Of a stretch of DNA of 64,000 nucleotides, positions 9,494-17,608 are shown piece by piece (position 1 is the first letter of the stretch; the number at the start of each line of letters is the position of its first letter). The position numbers were made by a program, and so were the translations under genes. The DNA comes from Achromobacter animicus (lineage in GTDB: Bacteria; Pseudomonadota; Gammaproteobacteria; Burkholderiales; Burkholderiaceae_B): contig NZ_CADIJM010000016.1 in the NCBI RefSeq assembly GCF_902859585.1, positions 1 to 64,000 on the forward strand, given 5' to 3'. The notes beneath the pieces are model-generated. The model was not told the DNA's origin. It ran no database searches and saw nothing but the letters and a program-made list of their open reading frames with translations.

Positions 9494-10473
9494 GCAATCC
9501 GCAGTCCCCCATTTTCCGCACGGCCTACTTCGGCAAGATTCCGTCGCGTGGCGACTTCGTGAAGAACACCTCGCACCCGCAGCTGATGGCGACGCTGGAC
9601 GCCTGGGTCGCCAACACCATGGAGATCCTGGCGCAGGATCCGCATTGGAAGACGCTGTACGACGAGGCGCAGCCGGTGCCCTTCGCGGTGCTGGGTTCGC
9701 GCGGCAAGCTGGCCATCGCGGGCCATCTGCAGCCCAGCCGCGACCAGTCCGGACGGCGCTTCCCGTTCATCAGCGCGACCTCGGTCGAGGTATCGCGCCC
9801 GCTGGACTTCATTGCGCGCAGTCCGCTGGCCTTCAGCCGGATGTGGAACCGCATGGGGGCTGCCGCGTCGCAGCTCATGCAGGAAGGCGATCCCGCCGAT
9901 GCGTTGCAGACGCTGAACGGCCTGGAAGGCGAAATCCGCACCGCCGCCGACGACGGCTTTGACGCCTTCATCGACCTGCAGACGCTCGAGCGCGTGGAAG
10001 CGATGCTGCGCAGCAACGGCCACGCCGCCAACATGCACGACATCGTGCTGGCGCTGGGCATCCTGCTCACGCCGGTCATGTCCAGCGGCTCGTCGCAGCT
10101 GGACACCGGACTGGCGCTGCCGCTGCCCGACGACCCGCTCTACATCAATCTGGTGGCAACGTACTGGATGACGCTGATCGCGCCCTTCCTGAACCGCGCC
10201 GACTTCGAGATCGCCATGTTCATCGGCCATATCGCGGGCAAGCACCGGCTGGTGGTGGGGTTTCGCGGCGCGTCACCGCAGACGCTGGCCACCCTGCTGT
10301 CGACGCCGCAGACGCTGTCGCAGCACTACATCATGCTGGACGCCGCCCCCTGGGTGCGCGACCACGTCAGCGCCAGCCACGGTCTGGCCAAGCTGTCGAG
10401 CTATCTGGATCAACAGCGGCTGTCCCTGCGCCAGGCGCTGGAGACCTACCGCGAAGTTTTCATCGGAGCCTAG
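9490..10473 (+). CDS. tagF: T6SS-associated protein TagF (ImpM family)
   Basis: TagF proteins are accessory or post-translational regulators of T6SS, and in Pseudomonas TagF represses assembly. The N-terminus is characteristic: YFGKIPSRGDFV followed by about 100 residues with GHLQPSRDQSGRRFPF, the family's conserved PSxDxxGRxFP motif. The 327 residues exceed the core DUF domain, so there is an extra C-terminal region (TLATLLSTPQTLSQHYIMLD onward), as in many betaproteobacterial members. It overlaps the end of tssM by ATGA and is followed three bases later by the OmpA-type gene, so the three are one operon. No PpkA/PppA kinase-phosphatase pair is visible in the window. Confidence 0.92.
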   Translation: MSNPQSPIFRTAYFGKIPSRGDFVKNTSHPQLMATLDAWVANTMEILAQDPHWKTLYDEAQPVPFAVLGSRGKLAIAGHLQPSRDQSGRRFPFISATSVEVSRPLDFIARSPLAFSRMWNRMGAAASQLMQEGDPADALQTLNGLEGEIRTAADDGFDAFIDLQTLERVEAMLRSNGHAANMHDIVLALGILLTPVMSSGSSQLDTGLALPLPDDPLYINLVATYWMTLIAPFLNRADFEIAMFIGHIAGKHRLVVGFRGASPQTLATLLSTPQTLSQHYIMLDAAPWVRDHVSASHGLAKLSSYLDQQRLSLRQALETYREVFIGA

Positions 10474-10476
10474 GAC

Positions 10477-11271
10477 ATGCGCACACTCACTCTGGTCCTG
10501 GCCGCGGCCTGCTCCTGGGCGGCGCATGCCCAGGACGCGGCGACGGTCGTTCCCGCCAACGTCATCCCCCAACCCGGCCAGGTGGTCGCCAGCGGCGCGG
10601 TGCCGGACGAAGCCACCAAGGCCGACGTGCTGCAACGGCTGCAAAAGGTGTATGGCGTAGGCAATGTGATCGACCGCATCGACGTAGGCGGCGTCGTCGC
10701 CCCGCCGAACTGGTCGCAACACGTCGGCAAGCTGCTGGACAGTCCGCTCAAGCAGATCAACCGCGGACAGCTGGAAATCGACGGCACTCAGATCCGGCTG
10801 CGCGGCGAGGTGGACAACGAAGCCTCGCGCCAGCAGATCGCCAGCACCTTCGCCACCTCGCTCAATCCCACCTACAAGATCGTCAACGGCCTGCGCGTGT
10901 CGGCGGACAAGGACGAGCAGGACGTGCTGGACAACCTGCTCAGCAATCGCGTGGTGGAGTTCGAGACGGGCAGCACGCGCCTGACCGCACGCGGCCGCGA
11001 GCTGCTGGACCGGGTGGCCGATGCCGTGCCGAAGCTGCGTGCCGACAAGATCCAGATCATCGGCCACACCGACAGTTCCGGCAGCCGCAGCACCAACCTG
11101 GCGCTCAGCCAGGCGCGCGCGGACGCGGTGCGGGACTATCTGGTCGATAAGGGTTTGCCGGCATCGCGTTTTGAGGCGATGGGCGCCGGCCCGGATCAGC
11201 CGGTGGCCACGAACGCCACGCCCGAAGGCCGCGCCAAGAACCGGCGGATCGAATTCCGCGCGGCGCGCTGA
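10477..11271 (+). CDS. OmpA-family peptidoglycan-binding T6SS protein
   Basis: A signal peptide (residues 1-18, cut after AHA) directs this 264-residue protein to the periplasm. The middle contains BON/OmpA-spacer-like repeats. The C-terminal OmpA domain (about 150-262) has VVEFETGSTRLTARG, GHTDSSGSRSTNLALSQARA and GRAKNRRIEF, which carry the Asp and Arg that bind diaminopimelate. In T6SS clusters such proteins, or an OmpA domain fused to TssL (TagL), anchor the trans-envelope complex to the wall. It is the last gene of the tssM operon, three bases after tagF. No lipobox Cys follows the signal peptide, so it is read as soluble periplasmic. The domain is certain; its specific T6SS role is inferred from the operon. 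Confidence 0.88.
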   Translation: MRTLTLVLAAACSWAAHAQDAATVVPANVIPQPGQVVASGAVPDEATKADVLQRLQKVYGVGNVIDRIDVGGVVAPPNWSQHVGKLLDSPLKQINRGQLEIDGTQIRLRGEVDNEASRQQIASTFATSLNPTYKIVNGLRVSADKDEQDVLDNLLSNRVVEFETGSTRLTARGRELLDRVADAVPKLRADKIQIIGHTDSSGSRSTNLALSQARADAVRDYLVDKGLPASRFEAMGAGPDQPVATNATPEGRAKNRRIEFRAAR

Positions 11272-11297
11272 GGCCGCGCGCCGAGGGCCGCCTCAGC
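11267..11297. terminator. Hairpin containing both convergent stop codons
   Basis: GCTGAGGC at 11267-11274 pairs perfectly with GCCTCAGC at 11290-11297, with a GC-rich 15-base loop. The left arm contains the TGA of the OmpA-type gene and the right arm contains the TGA of tssA on the other strand. There is no T-run on either side, so a rho-independent terminator is only possible; it could instead act as an RNA 3'-end stabiliser. Confidence 0.45.
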
Positions 11298-12420
11298 TGC
11301 CCTCGCCGGCCTTCTTGATGCCAAGCAGTTCTTCCAGGCCCGAGAGGGTCTCGTCGTTCTTGACCACCGTGCGCAGCCACAGGTGCAACGACATCTCGCC
11401 CCAGCTTGCGGCCTTGTCTGCCAGATAGGCGACCGGGCTGTGCGGCTCGGTGCGGCGAAAGAAATCGGCCACCTCGCGCAGTTGCGCCAGCGCCTGTTCG
11501 CGGGTCTGGATCGGACCGCGCACGGCGGCCGGCGGCGCGCCATGCGCGGGCGTATCGACAGCGGGAAAGTGATCGGCGGGGGGCAAGGTGGGCTCCACTC
11601 GAACGGGAACGGCGGGTGCGGACGACGCGGGCGGCGGCGCGGCCGCCAGGTCGGCACGGACCAGCAGGCCCGCGTCGCGCGCAAAGCGGTGCACCAGTTC
11701 CGTGACATTGCGCAGCGACTCGCGCACACGGGAGAACGCCGGGCTTTCGTCGCCCAGGCGCTCGTCCAGCGTGCGCTCCAGTTGCGCCAGCGCCTGCGAG
11801 CAACCTTCGAGCTGCGTGTCCAGCTCGGAATAGAACGACGGCGGCGTATCGCGCCGCGCGGCATCGAAGCGGTCCAGCGTCAGCTTTCCGCGCGTCAATT
11901 CATTGGCGTTATCCGGCGTACGCTTGACGGCATTGGCGAGTTGGCTCGCCGCCTCCCACAGCACCGCGCCGTAGCGCGCGCCATCGGCCTGGGTCAGCGG
12001 AATCTCGCCGATCAGCTGCTGCGATCGCGACAGCAGCCACGCCAGATTGCCCACGCGCTGCTGCACGTCGCCGTCTTCCGGCACGGGATGCAGGCCTTCC
12101 CAATAATCGCGGCACAGCCCGTCGATGAGCAGATAGCCGTCACGCAGCCCGGCAAACCCGCGCGTCTTGGCCCAGGCTTCCGCGAGCCATGACGCGATGC
12201 GGATGTCCTTGCTGCGCTCGCGCAGCACCGTGGAGCAGATGCGCGCCACCTCGGGCCAGTCGGCCTCTTTCAGGTCGATGACCCAATCGCCTTGGTCGAG
12301 TTGGGGATCGTCATGCCGGCGCGCCTCGCGGATCGCGTCGAACTCGGGCGAAAACACCAGGTCGACGCCGCAAGGCGCGTCGCCGGGAATCGGAAGCAAC
12401 AGGGCGTTGATGTCGGTCAT
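11293..12420 (-). CDS. tssA: T6SS protein TssA (ImpA family)
   Basis: TssA organises baseplate and sheath assembly at the membrane complex. The ImpA_N domain is clear: LLLPIPGDAPCGVDLVFSPE at the start, then WPEVARICSTVLRERSKDIR and a YWEGLHP motif near residue 113. The middle is a coiled, Ala/Pro-rich linker. The C-terminal segment (FFRRTEPHSPVAYLADKA, WGEMSLHLWLR, LGIK) is the end typical of TssA1-type proteins. Its 375 residues are normal for that class. It faces the tssM operon tail to tail and is divergent from the small repeat gene and PAAR. The gap of about 130 bp upstream should contain promoters in both directions; I see TATGAT at 12524-12529 as a possible plus-strand -10 but no good -35. 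Confidence 0.94.
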   Translation of the reverse strand: MTDINALLLPIPGDAPCGVDLVFSPEFDAIREARRHDDPQLDQGDWVIDLKEADWPEVARICSTVLRERSKDIRIASWLAEAWAKTRGFAGLRDGYLLIDGLCRDYWEGLHPVPEDGDVQQRVGNLAWLLSRSQQLIGEIPLTQADGARYGAVLWEAASQLANAVKRTPDNANELTRGKLTLDRFDAARRDTPPSFYSELDTQLEGCSQALAQLERTLDERLGDESPAFSRVRESLRNVTELVHRFARDAGLLVRADLAAAPPPASSAPAVPVRVEPTLPPADHFPAVDTPAHGAPPAAVRGPIQTREQALAQLREVADFFRRTEPHSPVAYLADKAASWGEMSLHLWLRTVVKNDETLSGLEELLGIKKAGEGS

Positions 12421-12553
12421 GAGCGCGGAGCATATGTAAGTAGGCGCAAATCATCCCACAACTGTTTACGCAGGACGTTCAAAGATGACACGTCCTATTA
12501 CAAAGCGCGTCACGATGCTTCGCTATGATTTGCGCTCCGACCAAGGAGCACTC

Positions 12554-12808
12554 ATGACGACGAAATCGATCCGCATGTTGCCCGACGGGCACTTCATCGC
12601 CGGCACCCCGCGCCGCGCGCCCGACGGCACCATCGTCGGTGGAGAAGGTCCGATCACCCGCGCCCCGGACGGCACCTACGTGGCCGGCACGCCGCAACGC
12701 GCCCCCGACGGCAGCTATAAAGGCGGCGGCGGTCCCGTGCGCATGGCGCCGGACGGCACTTTCGTTGTGGGCCCGGCACGGCTGGCGCCGGACGGCACGT
12801 ATCTGTAA
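12554..12808 (+). CDS. Small PDGT-repeat protein beside PAAR
   Basis: I do not recognise this 84-residue protein. Nearly its whole length is six imperfect copies of a 13-15 residue unit with core (R/M)APDG(T/S)(Y/F)V followed by a Gly-Thr-Pro or Gly-Gly-Gly-Pro turn; two examples are RAPDGTYVAGTPQ and RAPDGSYKGGGGPVR. There is no signal peptide or membrane helix. Such regular Gly/Pro/Asp turns with alternating hydrophobics suggest a small beta-solenoid or beta-hairpin stack. AAGGAG lies six bases before the ATG at 12554, and an in-frame upstream ATG at 12485 lacks such a site. It is 40 bp upstream of the PAAR gene in the same direction, so it may be co-delivered or extend the tip. That role is speculation. 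Confidence 0.7.
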   Translation: MTTKSIRMLPDGHFIAGTPRRAPDGTIVGGEGPITRAPDGTYVAGTPQRAPDGSYKGGGGPVRMAPDGTFVVGPARLAPDGTYL

Positions 12809-12848
12809 ACCCACACCTGGCTTTTTGAACCCATACCTGGCGCGCACC

Positions 12849-13118
12849 ATGTCCCAACGCTCCGTCATCCGCAAGGGCGATAAAACGTCGCACGGCGGCG
12901 TCGTCGTGACCGGCGACGAAACCGTCGTCATCTTCGGGCAGCCGATGGCCCGCGTCGGCGATCGCGTCACCTGCCCCAAATGCGGCGACACCCACACCAT
13001 CGTCGAAGGCGTGCAGAACGTCGGCTCGGACCGCCTCACCGCGCTGGAAGGCATGCGCACGTCGTGCGGCGCCACGCTGATCGCCAGCCAGCATTTCTAT
13101 CAGTTGGAATACGGTTGA
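12849..13118 (+). CDS. PAAR-domain T6SS spike-tip protein
   Basis: PAAR proteins cap the VgrG trimer and sharpen the T6SS spike. This 89-residue, single-domain version begins with GDKTSHGGVVVTGDE, then PMARVGDRVTCPKCGDTH (the PxxR tetrad gives the family its name) and ends TSCGATLIASQ. The His and Cys residues fit the metal-binding apex. There is no C-terminal toxin extension, so it is a structural tip rather than an evolved effector. Its likely partners are the vgrG at the left end and the repeat protein directly upstream. The ATG at 12849 starts exactly at the conserved MSQRSVIRKGD; no strong ribosome site is visible, which suggests co-translation with the upstream gene. Confidence 0.92.
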   Translation: MSQRSVIRKGDKTSHGGVVVTGDETVVIFGQPMARVGDRVTCPKCGDTHTIVEGVQNVGSDRLTALEGMRTSCGATLIASQHFYQLEYG

Positions 13119-13124
13119 GCGACG

Positions 13125-13198
13125 GGCCTCGCGGCTAGCGCGAGGCCGAGCGCGTATTCAGAACGCGCGAAGGCGGGCCCCCGCATCGGGGACCCGCC
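13125..13198. terminator. Two hairpins between convergent genes
   Basis: GGCCTCGCG at 13125-13133 pairs with CGCGAGGCC at 13139-13147 around a five-base loop, seven bases after the PAAR stop. A second hairpin pairs 13172-13183 with 13187-13198 (GGCGGGCCCCCG with CGGGGACCCGCC, one mismatch, loop CAT). Neither has a T-run. They probably end transcription from both sides between PAAR and the 5'-nucleotidase. Confidence 0.5.
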
Positions 13199-13241
13199 AA
13201 CGGCACGGCAGGACCGGCGTTCCGGCCTGCCGGATTGACGA

Positions 13242-15176
13242 TTACTGCTGCCAGTTGTGCGTGCTGTACCGGTCGTTGTCGATGCGGTTCAAGACAGGCA
13301 GGCCGGTGCCCGAATCCTTCACCTGCATGTCGATGTAGGCCTGGAACACATCCGCGTCCAGCACACCGATGTCGGAACGGCGCTCGGCCGGCACGTTGGC
13401 CAGCGTCGTGTAGCCGTCGCCGCCGGTGGCATTGAAGCTCAGCACGAACAGGCGATAGGTACGCGCGTTGTCCAGCGGCAGCCACGTGCTGGTGGCCTGG
13501 TCCAGGTACTGGAAGTTGCTGGCGCGGCTGCCCTTGGCGTTGGACGCGGTCACATCCCAACGCAGGCCGGCCGCGTAGGGGTAAGGACCGTCCTTGCCGC
13601 CCGGCTTGTACGTCGCGTCCAGGCCATCCTCGATCATGGACTTGACCTCGTTGGCGGTCAGATCCAGGCGCCACAGCATGTTGCCGAACGGCACGACGGC
13701 GATCACGTCGGCCGCCGTCACGGTGCCGTTCAGCGCGCGGCGCACACCGCCACCGCTTTGCAGGGTCATGTCGGCGCCGCCGTATTCGGCATTGGCCACG
13801 TCCAGATAGGCTTGCGCCACCAACTGCTGGATGTCGCCGCCGCGCAGGGCGACGTTGCCTTCGCTCTCGCAAGCGGGGCTGGCTGCATTGCTGGCGGGCG
13901 TGGGACCCGGAATGCGGCGGAAGCACAGTTCCAGCGGCACCTGCGCGACGTTGGTCTTGCTGAAGATGTCGATCTTGGCCTTGAACGGTTGCAACACCGA
14001 CAGCGCGGCGGCGTCCGGCGTCTGCTCGCGCAGGAAGCCGCTGGCCGAGACGCCGGCCTTGAAGGCGGCGCGATCGGCATCGGAGGCCGCGACCAGGGCG
14101 CTGCCCGACTTGACGCGGTAGTCGGCGCCGATCAGCACGTGGGGCGTGCCGGCGCAGTTCGTCACGTCGCCGTTGGCGTCGAAGCTGACCTTCAGTTCGC
14201 CCACGACTTGCGAGTATTCCCAGGCCTGCACCAGGCAGACCGGCTTGCCGTCCTTGTCGGCCAGACGGGTCGGATACGCGCCGCCCGGCGTGCCCACGGC
14301 CATCGTTTTCATCGCGTCCGGACCCAGCAGCGTGTGCGAATCGCCGCCCACCACCACGTCCACGCCGCTCAGCTTGGCAATGACTTCCTTGTCGTAGCCG
14401 TAGCCGATGTGGCTCAGCAGGATCACTTTGTTGACGCCATTGGCGCGCAGAGCGTCGATCTGCGCCTGCGCGGCCACGGTTTCGTCGGTGAACGTCGTGT
14501 CCGCGTTGGGGCTCGACGATTCCTTGGTCTTGCTGGCGATCGTCAGGCCGACGATGCCGATCTTCTGGGCATCGCGTTCCACCACGATGGCGGGCTTGAT
14601 CAGGTCGGTGCCCTTGAGCGGCGAGCTCGCGCCGAAGTTGACGTTCGCGCTCAGGACCGGCGTCTGGCAGGCGCCGGCATGCAGGAAGTCGACAAAGCGC
14701 TTCAGGCCATCGTCGCCCTTGTCGAACTCGTGGTTGCCCACGGCCATGGCGTCAAAGCAGACCGTGTTCATCAGCGCGGCATCGGCCTCGCCCGGCTCGC
14801 CGGCGCGGTTGAAGTACAGCGTGCCGGTCTGCGCGTCGCCCGCGTGCAGCTTCAACACGTTCGGCCAGTTCGCCGCCAGCTGGTCGATGGCGGCCTTCAC
14901 GCGCGGCATGCCGGCGGCGGACACGGTCACTTCGGTATCGGCGCCCGCCGCGTTCTTCAGGGTCAGCGTCCGGTCCTTGCCGTCCAGCGTGGAGTGATGG
15001 TCATTGATGTGGAGGATCGTCAGCTCAAGCGGACGCGCCTGCACGGGAGGTTCGGTAACGGGCGGCGTGTCGGGGTCGCTGCTGTTGTCGTTGTCGTTGT
15101 CACCGCCGCAGCCAGCAATCAACGCCACCGCGCTCATCATTGCGCAGGCCAGCGCATTCCGATTCCAGTGCTTCAT
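13242..15176 (-). CDS. Lipoprotein 5'-nucleotidase / UDP-sugar hydrolase family
   Basis: This secreted metallophosphatase of the UshA/5'-nucleotidase family hydrolyses nucleotides or nucleotide sugars outside the cytoplasm. From the ATG at 15176 (AAAGGA just upstream) it has 644 residues. A lipoprotein signal ends in LIAGC, so Cys23 should be lipidated, and a run of Asp/Asn/Ser follows as a linker. Metallophosphoesterase motifs are ILHINDHHS, KLHAGDAQTG, VGNHEFDKGDDG, LLSHIGYG and GGDSHT. The C-terminal nucleotidase domain contains NLLWRLDLTANEV-like sequence and NYFVLSFNATGGDGYTTLAN-like substrate-binding sequence near the end. It stands alone, facing PAAR. Exact substrate is not deducible. 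Confidence 0.88.
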   Translation of the reverse strand: MKHWNRNALACAMMSAVALIAGCGGDNDNDNSSDPDTPPVTEPPVQARPLELTILHINDHHSTLDGKDRTLTLKNAAGADTEVTVSAAGMPRVKAAIDQLAANWPNVLKLHAGDAQTGTLYFNRAGEPGEADAALMNTVCFDAMAVGNHEFDKGDDGLKRFVDFLHAGACQTPVLSANVNFGASSPLKGTDLIKPAIVVERDAQKIGIVGLTIASKTKESSSPNADTTFTDETVAAQAQIDALRANGVNKVILLSHIGYGYDKEVIAKLSGVDVVVGGDSHTLLGPDAMKTMAVGTPGGAYPTRLADKDGKPVCLVQAWEYSQVVGELKVSFDANGDVTNCAGTPHVLIGADYRVKSGSALVAASDADRAAFKAGVSASGFLREQTPDAAALSVLQPFKAKIDIFSKTNVAQVPLELCFRRIPGPTPASNAASPACESEGNVALRGGDIQQLVAQAYLDVANAEYGGADMTLQSGGGVRRALNGTVTAADVIAVVPFGNMLWRLDLTANEVKSMIEDGLDATYKPGGKDGPYPYAAGLRWDVTASNAKGSRASNFQYLDQATSTWLPLDNARTYRLFVLSFNATGGDGYTTLANVPAERRSDIGVLDADVFQAYIDMQVKDSGTGLPVLNRIDNDRYSTHNWQQ

Positions 15177-15694
15177 GTTCCTTTTTCCCGTGGAGGCTAT
15201 TCGAGGCCCGCATTCTGTTTGCCGCGTATGACGCAACGATGAATGCGAGCTGAAAACCTTCCACGCAAGAAAATGGTCGATTTTTCGCGTCCGGACATGC
15301 TTTTGACGCGTAGCTGGTGTAACGGAAGTGGCCATTCGCAAACACGAACAGGCCGCATCCGGCCGGCCATGTGCGCATCTGAAAACACATCCCGCACTGG
15401 AAAAAAGAAGGTTCGTGCGATAAATTCATACATCGGAATAATCAGTTACAGATTCGTCTTCCGAAACTTTTCAGGCAAGTCACACTTCGAAAACTGGTTC
15501 TTCCACCGGCGCTTCCGGCAATGTGGCGCCGGTTTCGCTGTAAGGCATAACAGACCGCTTTGATGGACGACACCATCCGCTGCGTTACCCGCAATGGCGG
15601 CGCAGCAAGGTGGTGGACAGTTCCGCGGCTTGCCCGCGCAACGCCGGGGGAACCAGACGGCGCAGCACAAGGAGAAACAGAAAGGAGGCTGTAG
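15177..15694. other. 518-bp intergenic region, no gene seen
   Basis: This divergent gap separates the 5'-nucleotidase and the GAF-GGDEF-EAL gene. It is less GC-rich around 15400-15480. The only structure I see is a hairpin pairing ACCGGCGC at 15505-15512 with GCGCCGGT at 15526-15533, about 160 bp before the downstream start. No convincing promoter hexamers or riboswitch core were found. Open frames here have poor composition and no family resemblance. Confidence 0.5.
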
Positions 15695-17608
15695 ATGAAA
15701 TGCCCCCCACCTTTGCCGACCGAAACCGAGAGGCTGCGCGCCCTGTCGGAATACGGACTGGATCCGCAGCGTCCGCTGCCCAGCCTGGACCCGGTCGTGC
15801 GCATTGCATCGCGCATGTTCGACATGCCGGTGTCGGCCATCAACATGGTCGGCAGCGAGCATGTGTTTTTCGCGGCCAGCATCGGCGTCGGCGACACCGA
15901 CATGCGCCGTGACGTCTCTTTCTGCGCCCATGCGGTCTTGCAGGACGACGTCATGGTCGTGCCCGATGCGCGCCTGGACGAACGCTTCCACGACAATCCG
16001 CTCGTCGCGGGCCCTGCCGGCATCCGGTTCTATGCCGGCGTTTCCCTGAATTCACCGGACGGCCATCCGCTGGGCGCGCTGTGCGTCATCGACACGGAAC
16101 CGCACGCCGATTTCAGCGAGGACGACAAGGAACGGCTGCGCGAACTGGCCCGCATGGCGGCCGACCGCCTGGAATTACGGCGTGTCGAAGTCAGCGCCGA
16201 ACGCGCCCGCGCGCGGGCCGAACTGCCTGCGGGCGCGCAGAGGACGAAGCGCAGCCCCACCCCACGGCCCGGGGCGGCCCACCCCCACACGCGCCATGAC
16301 GACGACGCGCGCAAACTCACCAGTTTCGATCCCCTGACGGGCCTTGCGAATCGCGGGGTGTTCTACCGGCGCGTGGAGGAAGTGCTGTCGCATCCGTGTG
16401 CCGCCGCCATCCTGATGCTGGACCTGGACGGCTTCAAGGACATCAACGACACGATGGGCCATGCCGTCGGCGACGCGATCCTGCGGGAACTCGCGGCACG
16501 CCTGGACGGCATCGCGGGTCCGTGCGACACGGTGGCCCGCCTGGGCAGCGACGAGTTCGCCATCCTGCAGCACGAAGTCGGCGACCTGAAACAGGCAATG
16601 GAACTGGCGCAACAGGCGCTGGCGCGCTTCGCCGACCCCATTTCGGTCCAGGGGCAAGAGCTGTGCCTGACGGCGAGCTGCGGCGTGGCTCTGGCCCCGC
16701 TGCATGCGCACGAAGCGCTGGAACTGGTGGGCAACGCCGATCTCGCCTTGGTCAAAGCCAAGGCGGTCGGCCGCGGCCGCATCTCTGTCTTCGCCCCCAA
16801 CCTGCGCCTGGAGGCCGTGGCGCGGCGCCTCTACGGCATGGAGCTGCACCGCGCGGTCGCCAAAGGCGAATTCCAGCTCTTCTATCAGCCGCAGATCAAT
16901 CTGGCGACGGGCGCACTGACGGGCGCCGAGGCGCTGCTGCGGTGGCGCCATCCCCAACTGGGTCTGCTGGCGCCGGGCGTCTTCCTGCCGTCGCTGGAAG
17001 GCGGGCCCTTGGCGGGCACGGTCGGGTCATGGGTGCTGAATGAAGCGTGCAGTCAGGCCGCCTTCTGGCGACGCAGCGGCCTGCACGACTTTCGCATCGC
17101 CGTGAACCTTTTTGGCGTGCAATTCCGCGAGGGCGACCTGGCGGCCGAAGTTGCGCAAACACTCGCCCGGCACGGCCTGCCGGCCGAGGCGCTGGAACTG
17201 GAGATCACCGAGAACATCGTGCTGAACAGCGACGACACGGTCTTGGAAACGCTGCAGCGCCTGCGCGCCCAAGGCGTGGGCATTTCATTCGACGACTTCG
17301 GCACGGGGTATGCCTCGCTGAGCCTTTTGAAGACCCATCCGATCACGCGCATCAAGATCGATCGATCGTTCGTGAGCGGGATACTGGAATCGAACCAGGA
17401 CGCCACGGTGGTCCGGGCCATTCTGGATGTGGCGCGCAGCTTTGACCTGAACACCATCGCCGAAGGCATCGAAACGGATGCGCAACGCGAACGGCTGCAG
17501 GCCGAGCATTGCGAAGAAGGTCAGGGGTATCTGTTCGGAAAGCCGATGGCGGCGCAGCAGTTTGCGCAGACGTTCGGGATCGAGACGGCGCTGCGGATCA
17601 TGGCTTGA
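15695..17608 (+). CDS. GAF-GGDEF-EAL c-di-GMP signalling protein
   Basis: A cytoplasmic 637-residue protein with a sensory GAF domain (about 15-170), a GGDEF domain (about 208-365) and an EAL domain (about 375-630). The GGDEF signature reads RLGSDEF with Ser at position 285 in place of the second Gly, so cyclase activity is uncertain and the domain may be regulatory. The EAL domain is intact: EALLRW (E412), AVNLFGVQF, ELEITEN, FDDFGTGYASLSLL, IKIDRSF and AEGIE, so c-di-GMP phosphodiesterase activity is expected. A strong AAAGGAGG lies just before the ATG. There is no membrane segment. Its last 11 bases overlap the convergent metallophosphoesterase gene. Confidence 0.93.
   Translation: MKCPPPLPTETERLRALSEYGLDPQRPLPSLDPVVRIASRMFDMPVSAINMVGSEHVFFAASIGVGDTDMRRDVSFCAHAVLQDDVMVVPDARLDERFHDNPLVAGPAGIRFYAGVSLNSPDGHPLGALCVIDTEPHADFSEDDKERLRELARMAADRLELRRVEVSAERARARAELPAGAQRTKRSPTPRPGAAHPHTRHDDDARKLTSFDPLTGLANRGVFYRRVEEVLSHPCAAAILMLDLDGFKDINDTMGHAVGDAILRELAARLDGIAGPCDTVARLGSDEFAILQHEVGDLKQAMELAQQALARFADPISVQGQELCLTASCGVALAPLHAHEALELVGNADLALVKAKAVGRGRISVFAPNLRLEAVARRLYGMELHRAVAKGEFQLFYQPQINLATGALTGAEALLRWRHPQLGLLAPGVFLPSLEGGPLAGTVGSWVLNEACSQAAFWRRSGLHDFRIAVNLFGVQFREGDLAAEVAQTLARHGLPAEALELEITENIVLNSDDTVLETLQRLRAQGVGISFDDFGTGYASLSLLKTHPITRIKIDRSFVSGILESNQDATVVRAILDVARSFDLNTIAEGIETDAQRERLQAEHCEEGQGYLFGKPMAAQQFAQTFGIETALRIMA

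Noticed and set aside
12498-12529. Promoter for the repeat-protein/PAAR pair (TATGAT at 12524)
   Set aside because: The -10 is reasonable but no -35 hexamer fits at 16-18 bp, so it is not listed as a feature.
15243-15563. 106-residue plus-strand frame in the 518-bp gap
   Set aside because: No ribosome site, no recognisable domain, and it crosses the minus-strand promoter region of the 5'-nucleotidase.
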